Assembly (NCBI RefSeq): GCF_964340395.1
Contig: NW_027554290.1
Location: 124,001-188,000 of the forward strand
Direction of reading: 5' to 3'
Length of the DNA stretch: 64,000 bases
DNA from: Glandiceps talaboti
Lineage: Eukaryota > Hemichordata > Enteropneusta > Spengelidae
The position numbers were made by a program, and so were the translations under genes. The notes below the pieces were generated by a model, which worked only from the letters and a program-made list of their open reading frames with translations, searched no databases and was not told the DNA's origin. Positions 1-7,950 of the stretch are shown piece by piece. Numbering within the stretch: the stretch's first letter is position 1; every line of letters begins with the position of its first letter.

Positions 1-183
1 ACAACTATCAGACCATTTGATGACAACTATATCAGACCATTTGATGACAACTACGTCAGACCATTTGGTGACAACTAAATCATACTATTTTGTGACTACT
101 ACATCAGACCATTTGGTGACAACTACATCAGACCATTTGATGACAACTAAATCAGACCATTTGGTGACAAGTAAATCATACTA
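1..183. repeat. 24-bp minisatellite, about 7.5 copies
   Basis: Units begin at 1, 23, 47, 71, 95, 119, 143 and 167. The first is 22 bp and the last is partial. The consensus reads roughly ACAACTACATCAG followed by ACCATTTGGTG. Units differ at a few sites, such as ATATC, ACGTC or AAATC after ACAACT, and TTTGATG or TTTGGTG at the end. The array probably continues left of the window. The 24-bp period is a multiple of three, and one frame reads as an eight-residue repeat, but in-frame TAA codons interrupt it, so it is treated as non-coding. Confidence 0.93.
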
Positions 184-508
184 ATAATGATAATATGTGA
201 GAGTTAACATTACCTTCGATTTTTTAACAGAAAAGCTGTATATAGAAAACAACATTGTTATAATTTTTATTATTGTTATTACTATTGTTCTTGTAACTGT
301 TTTGCAAAGAATTTAAATTAAAATGAACACTGCAATATTACAACCATACAGTGTGGACTTGATGTTTAATTTGAATGCTTGTTGAAAATGAGTGAAACGA
401 CACTCTTTAAGTTAACTGACATACAGACAATATAGGTTAGCCTATACAATTCTATATGTTGGCCTATAGGGTACGTTAGTATTGCTACACTACTTGACAG
501 ACATGATT
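184..508. other. AT-rich unique non-coding stretch
   Basis: No gene, RNA or repeat of note was found. The sequence is AT-rich with short ATT/TTATT-type low-complexity runs around 258-300. Small open frames that overlap the following AT microsatellite are not supported as coding. Confidence 0.6.
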
Positions 509-733
<225 letters not shown>

Positions 734-1250
734 CTGTCTATTTCGTTGTAGTTGTTTGTGCATCATCAACTCCTTACTGTAATTTTATTCTCTTTTTTAT
801 GTTTTGGAGCTTCTTCTCTTTTTTTTGTTGCTTTCTGTGAGTAGTTTGTCTTAATTAGGGGGGGGGGAGTAATAAGATGTTATGTGGTCTTATTTCTAGC
901 TTAAATACTACATAACATTTCTGGTACACATTGATCTAACTATTGCATTTTTAAAAGACAAAAAATTACCTTCCCATAGAGCAAGTCTTTATAGTGTTGT
1001 CCTTAGTGCATATTAGAATGTATTTACAACATAAAAATAAATAAATTTGAAGGTTACCAGCAGTTACAGCAAAATTTTGTTACTAATTACATGTACAAGT
1101 CACTTCGTCTATTTTCGTGCCTATGTACTTCCGGGTTGACATAAACGTTAAACGTGATACAGTCGGCCCTATAATTACTAAGAAATGACAAAACCGTTCG
1201 CAAAATAAAGTTCAGGATTTTAATTTTTCAAACTGAATACCAAAACATGA

Positions 1251-1271
1251 ACACGGAACACGGAACACGGA
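1251..1271. repeat. 7-bp ACACGGA tandem repeat, 3 copies
   Basis: Three exact ACACGGA units lie directly before the 1284-1321 palindrome. Confidence 0.85.
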
Positions 1272-1283
1272 ATCGTGACAGTG

Positions 1284-1321
1284 CATGGATGTATTAGTGA
1301 TGTATCACTAATACATCCATG
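1284..1321. repeat. 38-bp near-perfect palindrome
   Basis: An 18-bp left arm (1284-1301, starting CATGGATGTATT) is the exact reverse complement of the right arm (1304-1321), with only GT between them. The structure could extrude as a cruciform or fold as a hairpin in RNA. There is no T-tract after it, so it is not a terminator. It may be a two-ended remnant of a small foldback repeat. Confidence 0.9.
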
Positions 1322-2061
1322 GTCAGTGTTACTAAGTAAGTTAGCAGTTTCATTGTAGGCTGTAAGTTGTACCGGTAAAAAAAACGATCATCACATCATG
1401 TAGGAAGTACAAAAACATAGAATACGTTGTTTTCTTGCTGAATAAACTCACTGAAATAGCAACACGGTCAAATTGCGTCTTCGATTTTGACAGCCACCAT
1501 TGTTATGATTGAGCTTCACTAGTTCCGTTGAACGTGGCCGGGCGAACACCGACATCCAATTTGTACAGCGTTTTTACAAAGGGAGCTCGTCAATAACCTA
1601 CCGAATAATTAACTCAGAAACGTAGTTTAAATACTAACTGATCTAAGAATTACTGTTCAGAAAGACTACGCATCCGTACATATGCAAATACGAATTCATC
1701 GGACAAAGATTTCAACTTTACTATTTACTTGTTACAGTGTAGAGGATTTATTATACACATATCATCGTACAACTAATTTTATTGGCTATAATATTAGCTA
1801 CATTTGAAAGGTCTCACTTGATTGGCTCATTGTTCGTTATTCCCGTTTTCAAGAGACACTCCGCCAGAATAAAGTGCCACATAGTACAGCAATGGCGCGA
1901 GATCGTCTGTTGGGCGACTTTCCCACCGGGTGTGCTTTTATGCTTCATACATACTGTATACATGTCAATATTATTTTCAAAGATAATTAATTAAATATAC
2001 TACGGAGCCATATAATACGTCTTTTAAGATATCAACAATCCTTCATGGCACAATTTGATCA

Positions 2062-2820
2062 GGAGTCTTGTATATAGAGACATTATCACATATAGATATA
2101 ATTAGGGGTCTTGTATATAGAGACATTATCACATATAGATATAATTAGGGGTCTTGCATATAGAGACATTATCACATATAGATATAATTAGGGGTCTTGT
2201 ATATAGAGACATTATCACATATAGATATAATTAGGGGTCTTGTATATAAAGACATTATCACATATAGATATAATTAGGGGTCTTGTATATAGAGACATTA
2301 TCACATATAGATATAATTAGGGGTCTTGTATATAGAGACATTATCACATATAGATATAATTAGGGGTTTTGTATATAGAGACATTATCACATATAGATAT
2401 AATTAGGTGTCTTGTATATACAGACATTATCACATATAGATATAATTAGGGGTCTTGTATATAGAGACATTATCACATATAGATATAATTAGGGGTCTTG
2501 TATATAGAGACATTATCACATATAGATATAATTAGGGGTCTTGTATATAGAGACATTATCACATATAGATATAATTAGGGGTCTTGTATATAGAGACATT
2601 ATCACATATACATATAATTAGGTGTCTTGTATATAGAGACATTATCACATATAGATATAATTAGGAGTCTTGTATATAGAGACATTATCACATATAGATA
2701 TAATTAGGGGTCTTGTACATAGAGACATTATCACATATAGATATAATTAGGGGTCTTGTATATAGAGACATTATCACATATAGATATAATTAGGGGTCTT
2801 GTATATAGAGACATTATCAC
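2062..2820. repeat. 43-bp minisatellite, 17.65 copies
   Basis: Seventeen full units start every 43 bp from 2062 to 2750, followed by a 28-bp partial unit (2793-2820). Key motifs in order are GGGGTCTTGTATATAGAG, ACATTATCACATATAG and ATATAATTA. Units are nearly identical, with scattered single changes such as GGTGTC, TTGCATATAG, ATATAAAGAC, TATACAGAC and TACATATAATT, and no length variation. After the partial copy, AGAGACATTATGTCTTG repeats a piece of the unit, suggesting slippage at the edge. The period is not a multiple of three, and the open frame crossing its right end (2756-3001) is incidental. Confidence 0.97.
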
Positions 2821-3733
2821 AGAGACATTATGTCTTGCCACTATGCATATAGAGACAAATAGATTGTTTGTTAGATACAATAACTACCTTGTAATATCAT
2901 ACACTGTGAACAATATTAATTCAGCTATTGGTGAGCATATTTTTGTAGCTACATACATGATAAATCAAAATCAAACTTGTTACTACACCAGCTATGGATA
3001 ATATTGATTACCAATTATGTAACAGATACAATGTCTTTTCATAAGTAACTGACTCAATTTTAGAGAATATATATATATATATATACTTGGTTACTTGAAA
3101 AAAAATATTCCAGTTGCAACTAGTTCTGCTTTGAAGTACTACTAGTGACAAACCAGGTTAGGAATACAGTTAAAGTCAATAGGCCATTCCAGACCGAAAA
3201 CAAGAAATTGTGAATACAGCACCCTTGCTCAAATTGGGGGTATCATCACCACCTTATAGTTCTGTTTCTTTAAGAGCTTTGTCCCTTGTATTCTATAGAA
3301 ATGTAAATCAGGGATGTTTTTCATATTGTTCAGATATTGAGGAAATCAGCAGTGCTCTATGAGTAACTGAGTAACCTATACCATGTATACCCCCACCCCC
3401 CACCCCTCCCCAAGATACACAGACAGGAAGTAGAGAGCCACCATGGCAAATTTTGGAAAGGCCTATTTAAGGCCATATTTTTCATGACGGAAATAAACTA
3501 TGTATAGGAGTTTACTTGTAAACAACTGTTTTCTTTTTCTCACTGAATGTACATTTGTGCTCTTTTTTTTCTTGTTCTTTCTATTAAACTTCTCTGTACT
3601 GCTATTTTATTGATTTTATAAACTCACTGGGCTGGGAGGAATGTCATCATGTCACTATTATAAAATAATCTACAGCTACTCTGGAATAAAGCCAATGTTA
3701 AAAGTAGCCAGTCAACTATGAAAAGTAGTCAAT
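2821..3733. other. Unique non-coding DNA
   Basis: No gene or recognised element. A short (AT)n run lies at about 3067-3085 and a C-rich G-quadruplex-type tract at 3390-3411. The rest is AT-rich sequence without a sustained open frame. Confidence 0.55.
3390..3411 (-). other. Potential G-quadruplex (four C tracts on the plus strand)
   Basis: The plus strand shows runs of 5, 6, 4 and 4 C, separated by single A, A and T bases. The minus strand therefore has four G tracts of at least four with one-base loops, a pattern expected to form a stable quadruplex. Confidence 0.75.
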
Positions 3734-4026
3734 AATTTAATAATAATAATCTTTATTTATACTAGATAGATCTTTAAGTTTAAGTTTATATACACTTGAC
3801 GAAGTCCTGTCAGTGTTATCACTCATGGGTTCAGTGTTAGTGCAGGATCCTAGGAGGAAACCTGAGTACTCATGGAAAATCTGCACTGTTTGGTAGAGTC
3901 AAACTGAATGACTCTCTTTTTACTTAGTTAGGGCTTGGTAAATTTAATCAAACCCTGAATGGGTTCAAACCCCGACCAGAGTGGTAAGAATCAAGTGGTT
4001 TAACCACTCAGCCACCGAAAACCCTT
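3734..4026 (-). mobile_element. tRNA-derived SINE (Ser/Leu-like head)
   Basis: Read on the minus strand, the element begins near 4021-4026 with a tRNA-like head. The A box TGGCTGAGTGGT (complement of 4003-4014) is followed about 30 bases later by the B box GGTTTGAACCC (complement of about 3961-3972). The A-to-B spacing suggests a long variable arm, as in tRNA-Ser or tRNA-Leu. A body of about 200 bp follows, and the element ends in an ATT-rich tail (plus-strand AATAATAATAATC near 3734-3751). Established knowledge: this layout is that of a SINE transcribed by Pol III and mobilised by a partner LINE. The body may contain a shared SINE core domain of the Deu/Meta kind, but I could not verify that. 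No clear target-site duplication is visible, so the ends are approximate. Confidence 0.72.
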
Positions 4027-5003
4027 ACATCTATAAACATGACCGTGACATAACAATGATAAACAACATCTGTGAATCTGCTACCGATGGAAATATACTA
4101 GTGGACACAAAGAAATGTTTTAACAAATTCTCAAAAAAAAGTAGTTGGCAAAACATTAGACAGTCACGGTAGACCGTTGTTTTTGCCATTTACCACCCCT
4201 CATCTACATCAGTGCATGACTACTATGAAAATCATAACTATCATGGGGAATCATGGTAAACTGTGAGGAAACTCAGATGTATTGTGGACAGTAAAATATA
4301 GTTAATTTGACATGATAACTTAGAAACAAATGTGACGTTTCAATCTGTCTACGAAACGCGAGCGAAACGTGTGCATCGTCATGCAAGCAGGACTACACGC
4401 CTGTATGTAAACAGCTGGTCAGTGCTGATGAGGAGGTGTGAATAGTCAACAACAAAAGAGGTTATCACGTCTGGACTGCTAACGCATATAAAATTAACAC
4501 ATGAGAGTATTTTCAGCATAATATTCTGTGATGAGTGTGGCACCATGTTTACTGACAAAAATGACGCCCGGCCGTATTAATCAGTACAGTGATAATGTAT
4601 TATTTTGAGAGCATGTCATGTACTTTAATATTACAGTTACACAGACTATACGTACGCATTTCACGATATTTGTACGACATATTATTTGATATAAAAGTGA
4701 TGTATTCTGTGACGATCATCCAAACACCAACTCTGAACACGGCAAAGCCATTCGCAATACACGCACAAATGAGATCGAAATGTTACAGTTTAAATTGACG
4801 GCGAAAAGAAAGTGTGTTAAATTTATTTAAAAGCGTCTTACCTCTTTGAAGGCCTTCGCTATTCGGTCCAAAATCCGGTCTCTAAACCTCAAGCGCTAGT
4901 TCGACATCTCCTTGGATTTTCTGCTTACATCTCACATGATCCCAGACCAACGGAAACTGATAATATCACCTACTCCAAGAGAAAGCATGGCAAACTATAA
5001 TTT
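4027..5003. other. Unique mostly non-coding DNA
   Basis: No complete gene. The only stretch with protein-like character is the short zinc-finger-like frame at 4446-4577, annotated separately. The open frames at 3981-4172 and 4589-4798 have no recognisable motif, and the first starts inside the SINE. Confidence 0.5.
4446..4577 (+). other. Possible C2H2 zinc-finger fragment (44 codons, stop to stop)
   Basis: The frame opens after a TAG at 4443-4445 and ends at a TAA at 4578-4580. Residues 10-19 read GLLTHIKLTH, giving His14 and His19. They are followed eight residues later by Cys28-Asp-Glu-Cys31 and Phe35, in FCDECGTMF. This resembles the end of one C2H2 finger and the start of the next, but the second finger loses its Leu/His half after residue 40 and the first lacks its Cys pair. 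No good splice acceptor or donor frames it. It could be a decayed exon or chance, and no function is assigned. Confidence 0.17.
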
Positions 5004-5189
5004 CATGAGTATAAAGTTGGCGTCAGATTCAGATTCAGATTGAGATAGCGTCATATTGAGCGTCATATTGAGTGTCAGATAGCCTCTGATCCGAAGACAC
5101 CCGACGGACTCAATCAAACCTGAAATAATACAGTTGCAACGACAGGGCAAGATTTCACTTCACAAACTTTTGATGGAAGTTGGAATGTC
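5004..5189 (+). repeat. Left inverted arm of the foldback element
   Basis: It matches the complement of 5400-5573 across landmarks including GTTGGCGTCAGATTCAG, CCGAAGACACCCGACGGACT, CAATCAAACCTGAAATAATA and AAACTTTTGATGGAAGTTG. An extra GCGTCATATTGA-type unit makes this arm slightly longer than the right one. Confidence 0.85.
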
Positions 5190-5399
5190 TCTACTTTTAC
5201 AATGTTTATTTGTGAAAAATATGTGAAATAGTGTTGAAATACTTGTCACTGTGAGACATTGATAGCCCCAAGTTCAGCCACTATACGTTCATTGGTTGAT
5301 ACATTTTGCCAATAATGTACAAGGCGTCGGTAAAGGTGTCAGTAAAATTAAGTTTATGTACGTAGTATGTTGCCATACTTATATTTTATGTACATTTGA

Positions 5400-5573
5400 A
5401 CATTGCAACTTCCATCAAAAGTTTGTGAAGCGGAATCTTCCCCTGTCGTCTCAACGGTATTATTTCAGGTTTGATTGAGTCCGTCGGGTGTCTTCGGATC
5501 TGACGCTATCTGATACTCAATATATGACACTATCTGAATCTGAATCTGAATCTGACGCCAACTTTATACCATG
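5400..5573 (-). repeat. Right inverted arm of the foldback element
   Basis: Reverse-complement partner of 5004-5189. Similarity begins at about 5400 with ATTGCAACTTCCATCAAAAG and runs to CTTTATACCATG. Differences are substitutions and a few small indels, so the element is not very young. Confidence 0.85.
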
Positions 5574-5588
5574 CAAAAAAAACCAAGT

Positions 5589-5620
5589 ATCTTCCGACCG
5601 CAAGGGGGCGGTATTCGATA
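5589..5620 (+). repeat. Left terminal inverted repeat with CTCF-like core
   Basis: 32 bp that pair with 7722-7753. The core CCGCAAGGGGGCGG (5598-5611) resembles the CTCF consensus, which centres on CCnCnAGGGGGC. The binding interpretation is inference. Confidence 0.8.
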
Positions 5621-5726
5621 ACTTTCTATTAATTCCCGCACCGCGCACCGTAGGGTGAGATCAATATAGGAAAAAAAACAATTCTTTGTTAATTCGGGTG
5701 GGTGGTTTAGTGGGTGGGTAGATGGT

Positions 5727-5752
5727 TGATTGGTTGGTTGGTTGGTTGGTTG
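5727..5752. repeat. (TTGG)n microsatellite
   Basis: About six TTGG units, preceded by GGTGGGTGGGTAGATGG-type sequence from about 5697. Confidence 0.85.
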
Positions 5753-6143
5753 GTGGGCTCAGCATTTGTTGTTCTCATCCGATAAAACGGATTTTACTTT
5801 TAATGGAATCTCTTTTGTACCCCTAAATACAATTACAAATACGCTTTTGAGTACTGAAATTCAATATACGTACAACATGTTTGTTGGATAGCTGAGAGCT
5901 TTCGACTGGAAACTGTCAGTTTTGCTTACTCTTGCTTACTTACTAAGTCAATTTGAGAAATGGAAGAATTTCGCTGTAATAGTAAATACATGGCACTAAA
6001 ATACATGTTGGGACGACATCAAAATCCACAACCATTCCTGAAAACGCTTCTTGTTTGTATTGTTACTGAACAGCATATATCCATAAATATAGTTTATGAG
6101 GTCATCTTCACATTTTGTTCAAGTACTTGTGTATTAGACTTAC

Positions 6144-6145
6144 TC

Positions 6146-6186
<41 letters not shown>

Positions 6187-6188
6187 GG

Positions 6189-6222
<34 letters not shown>

Positions 6223-6275
6223 ATTATTATTGTCGTTGTCGTTGTCGTTGTTGTTGTTGTTGTTGTTTTTGTTAT
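6144..6275. repeat. (GTT)n microsatellite
   Basis: A long GTT/TTG trinucleotide run with a few interruptions (GTTGGTG, TTATTATTATTG, GTCGTTGTC). It produces artificial poly-Leu and poly-Val frames. Confidence 0.95.
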
Positions 6276-6692
6276 TGTCAGCCTTTTACAAAATTAAAAG
6301 AATTCAGTTTTTGTCCTCTATTGAACTATTGATCTCGCCCCTTACAGATCGTTGGAAGAACAGTTTCATATTATCTTTTGAAGTTGATGTCAGTTTCTGC
6401 ACCTCATCACCAGTGGTAGTGTTTTTTTAATGTCAGGGAACATAATTAGGTAAATTGATGGGGGGGGGGGGGTTATAAATTTTATGTGTATACGTATGTG
6501 CTTGTATCATTTATGTTATATATGGATTCGAAACGACTGAGTAATGATCAGAACGCTTGCAGTGAAAGAAAACAATTAGTTATATTTGGTTGTGAGATGA
6601 AACAGATTATATGCAAAGTTGTGAATAAATCTGAACTATTGCAACCATGAGCTCTTTTAAAGATGTAGTAAGGGAGTCTTCGGTAATTACGA

Positions 6693-6725
6693 GGGGTTGG
6701 GCCGGAGAGGGAGGATTGGGGAGGG
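6693..6725 (+). other. Potential G-quadruplex
   Basis: G tracts at 6693-6696, 6699-6701, 6709-6711, 6718-6721 and 6723-6725 have loops of 2, 7, 6 and 1 bases, fitting the usual G3+ N1-7 rule. The tract runs into the 31-bp repeat. Confidence 0.6.
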
Positions 6726-6797
6726 TCATGTTTTAGAAACCTGTCCAAGGGGAGGGTCATATTTTAGAAACCCGTCCAGGGGGATGGTCACATTTTA
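6718..6797. repeat. 31-bp tandem repeat, about 2.6 copies
   Basis: Units start at 6718, 6749 and 6780. The motif is GGGGAGGGTCATGTTTTAG followed by AAACCTGTCCA. The third unit diverges after TCACATTTTA. Confidence 0.88.
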
Positions 6798-7721
6798 CGT
6801 TGACCTACTTGGATTGTAATTTGTTACCACATAGTGAGAAGATAATTTTTTTGTAAAATGCACTCTGCACTATTTCAAACAAAGTCTACAATTCTGAGAG
6901 AAACAACACACATCCATTCAAAGTAAGGCTCATATTTAGCTAAACTGCATGTAGTTACAATTTACTGTTTTCCGCATGCCAAACAAGTCCTAAGGGGTAG
7001 ATCATTTGATATCCTGGGGGGGGGGGCTTGGAAGATTGGTGGTGAGTCATTATTTTTTTTCCCACCTGTTTGCCTGTGAATAATTTGTTTTCTCCTTCGC
7101 CTATGCTGGCAACTTTTTTTTTTCTTTCCTTCTTTGAGATATCCGGATTATTTTTTACGCCTATGTTGAACACCTACTTTTGTAGCCACAATTTTCTGTT
7201 TGGTTTTCGCACAGGGTAATGCAGAGAGTAAAAAGATGTTGTTCTATCTCACAAAGATTATATTTAGAAAACTACATATTTCAATACATGTTTGATTTTC
7301 ACTGAAATAAACACCATTCACAGTTTTTATGCCACATGTGACACTCTGAAAATGCAAATCAAAACTTGATTTGTGAGCTCAAACATTCAGACAGACCGGT
7401 CAGTTTCTCCAGGGGGTGGTCAGCGTTTTTTTTCCCATTGGGCTGAATAGAGGAGGACTTTAAAATATCGAATGTTTGAAGAAAAAAACGTGTTGGTACA
7501 TTTACGCGCCAGAATATCTCAACTCTATTGAGTGTAGTTTTACTTACGATGAGTAAAAAAGGGAAACAAAATATACTCCTGTGTTTGAATTCCATTGTCT
7601 ATTTATGCATTCTAGATGTATTATTCTTTTATATAACATTGATATCACAAGATATCATGACGTCACAAGATGAATTCATTGTAGTTACACATATCTTGAC
7701 TCCCTATGTAGAAGAGAATCA

Positions 7722-7753
7722 TATCGAAGCCCGCCCTCTTGCGGTCGGAAGAT
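7722..7753 (-). repeat. Right terminal inverted repeat with CTCF-like core
   Basis: Reverse complement of 5589-5620 with three mismatches. Its minus-strand core is CCGCAAGAGGGCGG (complement of 7731-7744). Confidence 0.8.
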
Positions 7754-7810
7754 GAGTTTAACACACAGCTTATTACAAACTTGTATTGTTGACATTATTT
7801 CAATTAAATA
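7754..7810. other. Junction between the TIR element and the satellite edge
   Basis: 57 bp of AT-rich sequence with no recognised feature. Confidence 0.5.
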
Positions 7811-7950
7811 GAAATCCCAAACACCAAATGGACTGAGATTAAATATGTCATAACTTTGGGAGTTTGTGTCTCCCAACCCTACAAACAAGAAGTGTGAGAT
7901 TAAATCGAGCACACACTCTAAGCCAATATGTTTCAGTTTTGTTTTTGTAA
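7811..7950 (+). repeat. Degenerate edge monomers of the 53-bp satellite
   Basis: From 7811, ATCCCAAACACCAAATGG, then ACTGAGATTAAATATGTC and TTTGGGA, align in order with the satellite's ATCCCACACACCAATGG, TCTAAGATGGAGTATCTC and GTTGGGA. A second decayed copy follows at about 7868-7918 (CTCCCAACCCTACAAAC..., TGAGATTAAATCGAGCACACACTC). A third, mostly unrecognisable stretch leads into the first clean unit. This is the decayed border expected at the edge of a satellite that is homogenised internally. Confidence 0.75.

Larger units (their letters stand above)
5004..5573. mobile_element. MITE / foldback-type element with long terminal inverted repeats
   Basis: Two long imperfect inverted arms flank a central region of about 210 bp. 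The outer ends share GTATAAAGTTGGCGTCAG on the left and its complement on the right. Subterminal CAGATT units are repeated three times or more in each arm (left about 5024-5041, right about 5534-5552). CATG occurs immediately outside both ends (5004-5007 and 5570-5573) and may be a 4-bp target duplication or part of the terminus. There is no transposase-like frame, so the element is non-autonomous. The superfamily is not recognised. The frame at 5296-5478 inside it is not coding. Confidence 0.85.
5589..7753. mobile_element. Candidate 2165-bp non-autonomous DNA transposon bounded by 32-bp inverted termini
   Basis: The first 32 bases (ATCTTCCGACCGCAAG...) and the last 32 are reverse complements at 29 of 32 positions. 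This cannot be chance at this spacing and suggests a TIR element inserted 15 bp right of the foldback element. No target-site duplication is clear; an AT dinucleotide lies at both ends. The interior has no transposase-like frame: it is low-complexity sequence with a TTGG run, a long GTT run, G-rich tracts and a 31-bp repeat. The open frames at 5960-6430 (poly-Leu from GTT), 6548-6760, 6955-7173, 7359-7595 and 7528-7755 show no domain. It could instead be two separate copies of a short repeat facing each other. Confidence 0.6.

Noticed and set aside
1284-1321. Rho-independent terminator
   Set aside because: The hairpin is AT-rich, lacks a following T tract and is in apparent eukaryotic DNA.
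1782-1994. 70-codon open frame on the plus strand
   Set aside because: Starts at TTG, has no recognisable domain and lies in AT-rich DNA; the likely eukaryotic context makes it incidental.
2756-3001. 81-codon frame at the end of the 43-bp minisatellite
   Set aside because: Starts inside the repeat at a non-ATG codon and has no motif.
3950-4024. Functional tRNA-Ser or tRNA-Leu gene on the minus strand
   Set aside because: A and B boxes are present, but I see no convincing acceptor-stem pairing, and the sequence continues into a SINE body with an ATT tail.
5296-5478. 60-codon frame
   Set aside because: Lies across the centre and right arm of the foldback element; no transposase-like content.
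5960-6430. 156-codon ATG frame with a long poly-Leu segment
   Set aside because: The Leu run comes from the GTT microsatellite. It could mimic a membrane segment, but the flanks have no family signature.
6955-7173. 72-codon minus-strand frame with Lys-rich and Pro-rich parts
   Set aside because: Lys and Pro runs come from T-rich and G-run low-complexity sequence; no domain.
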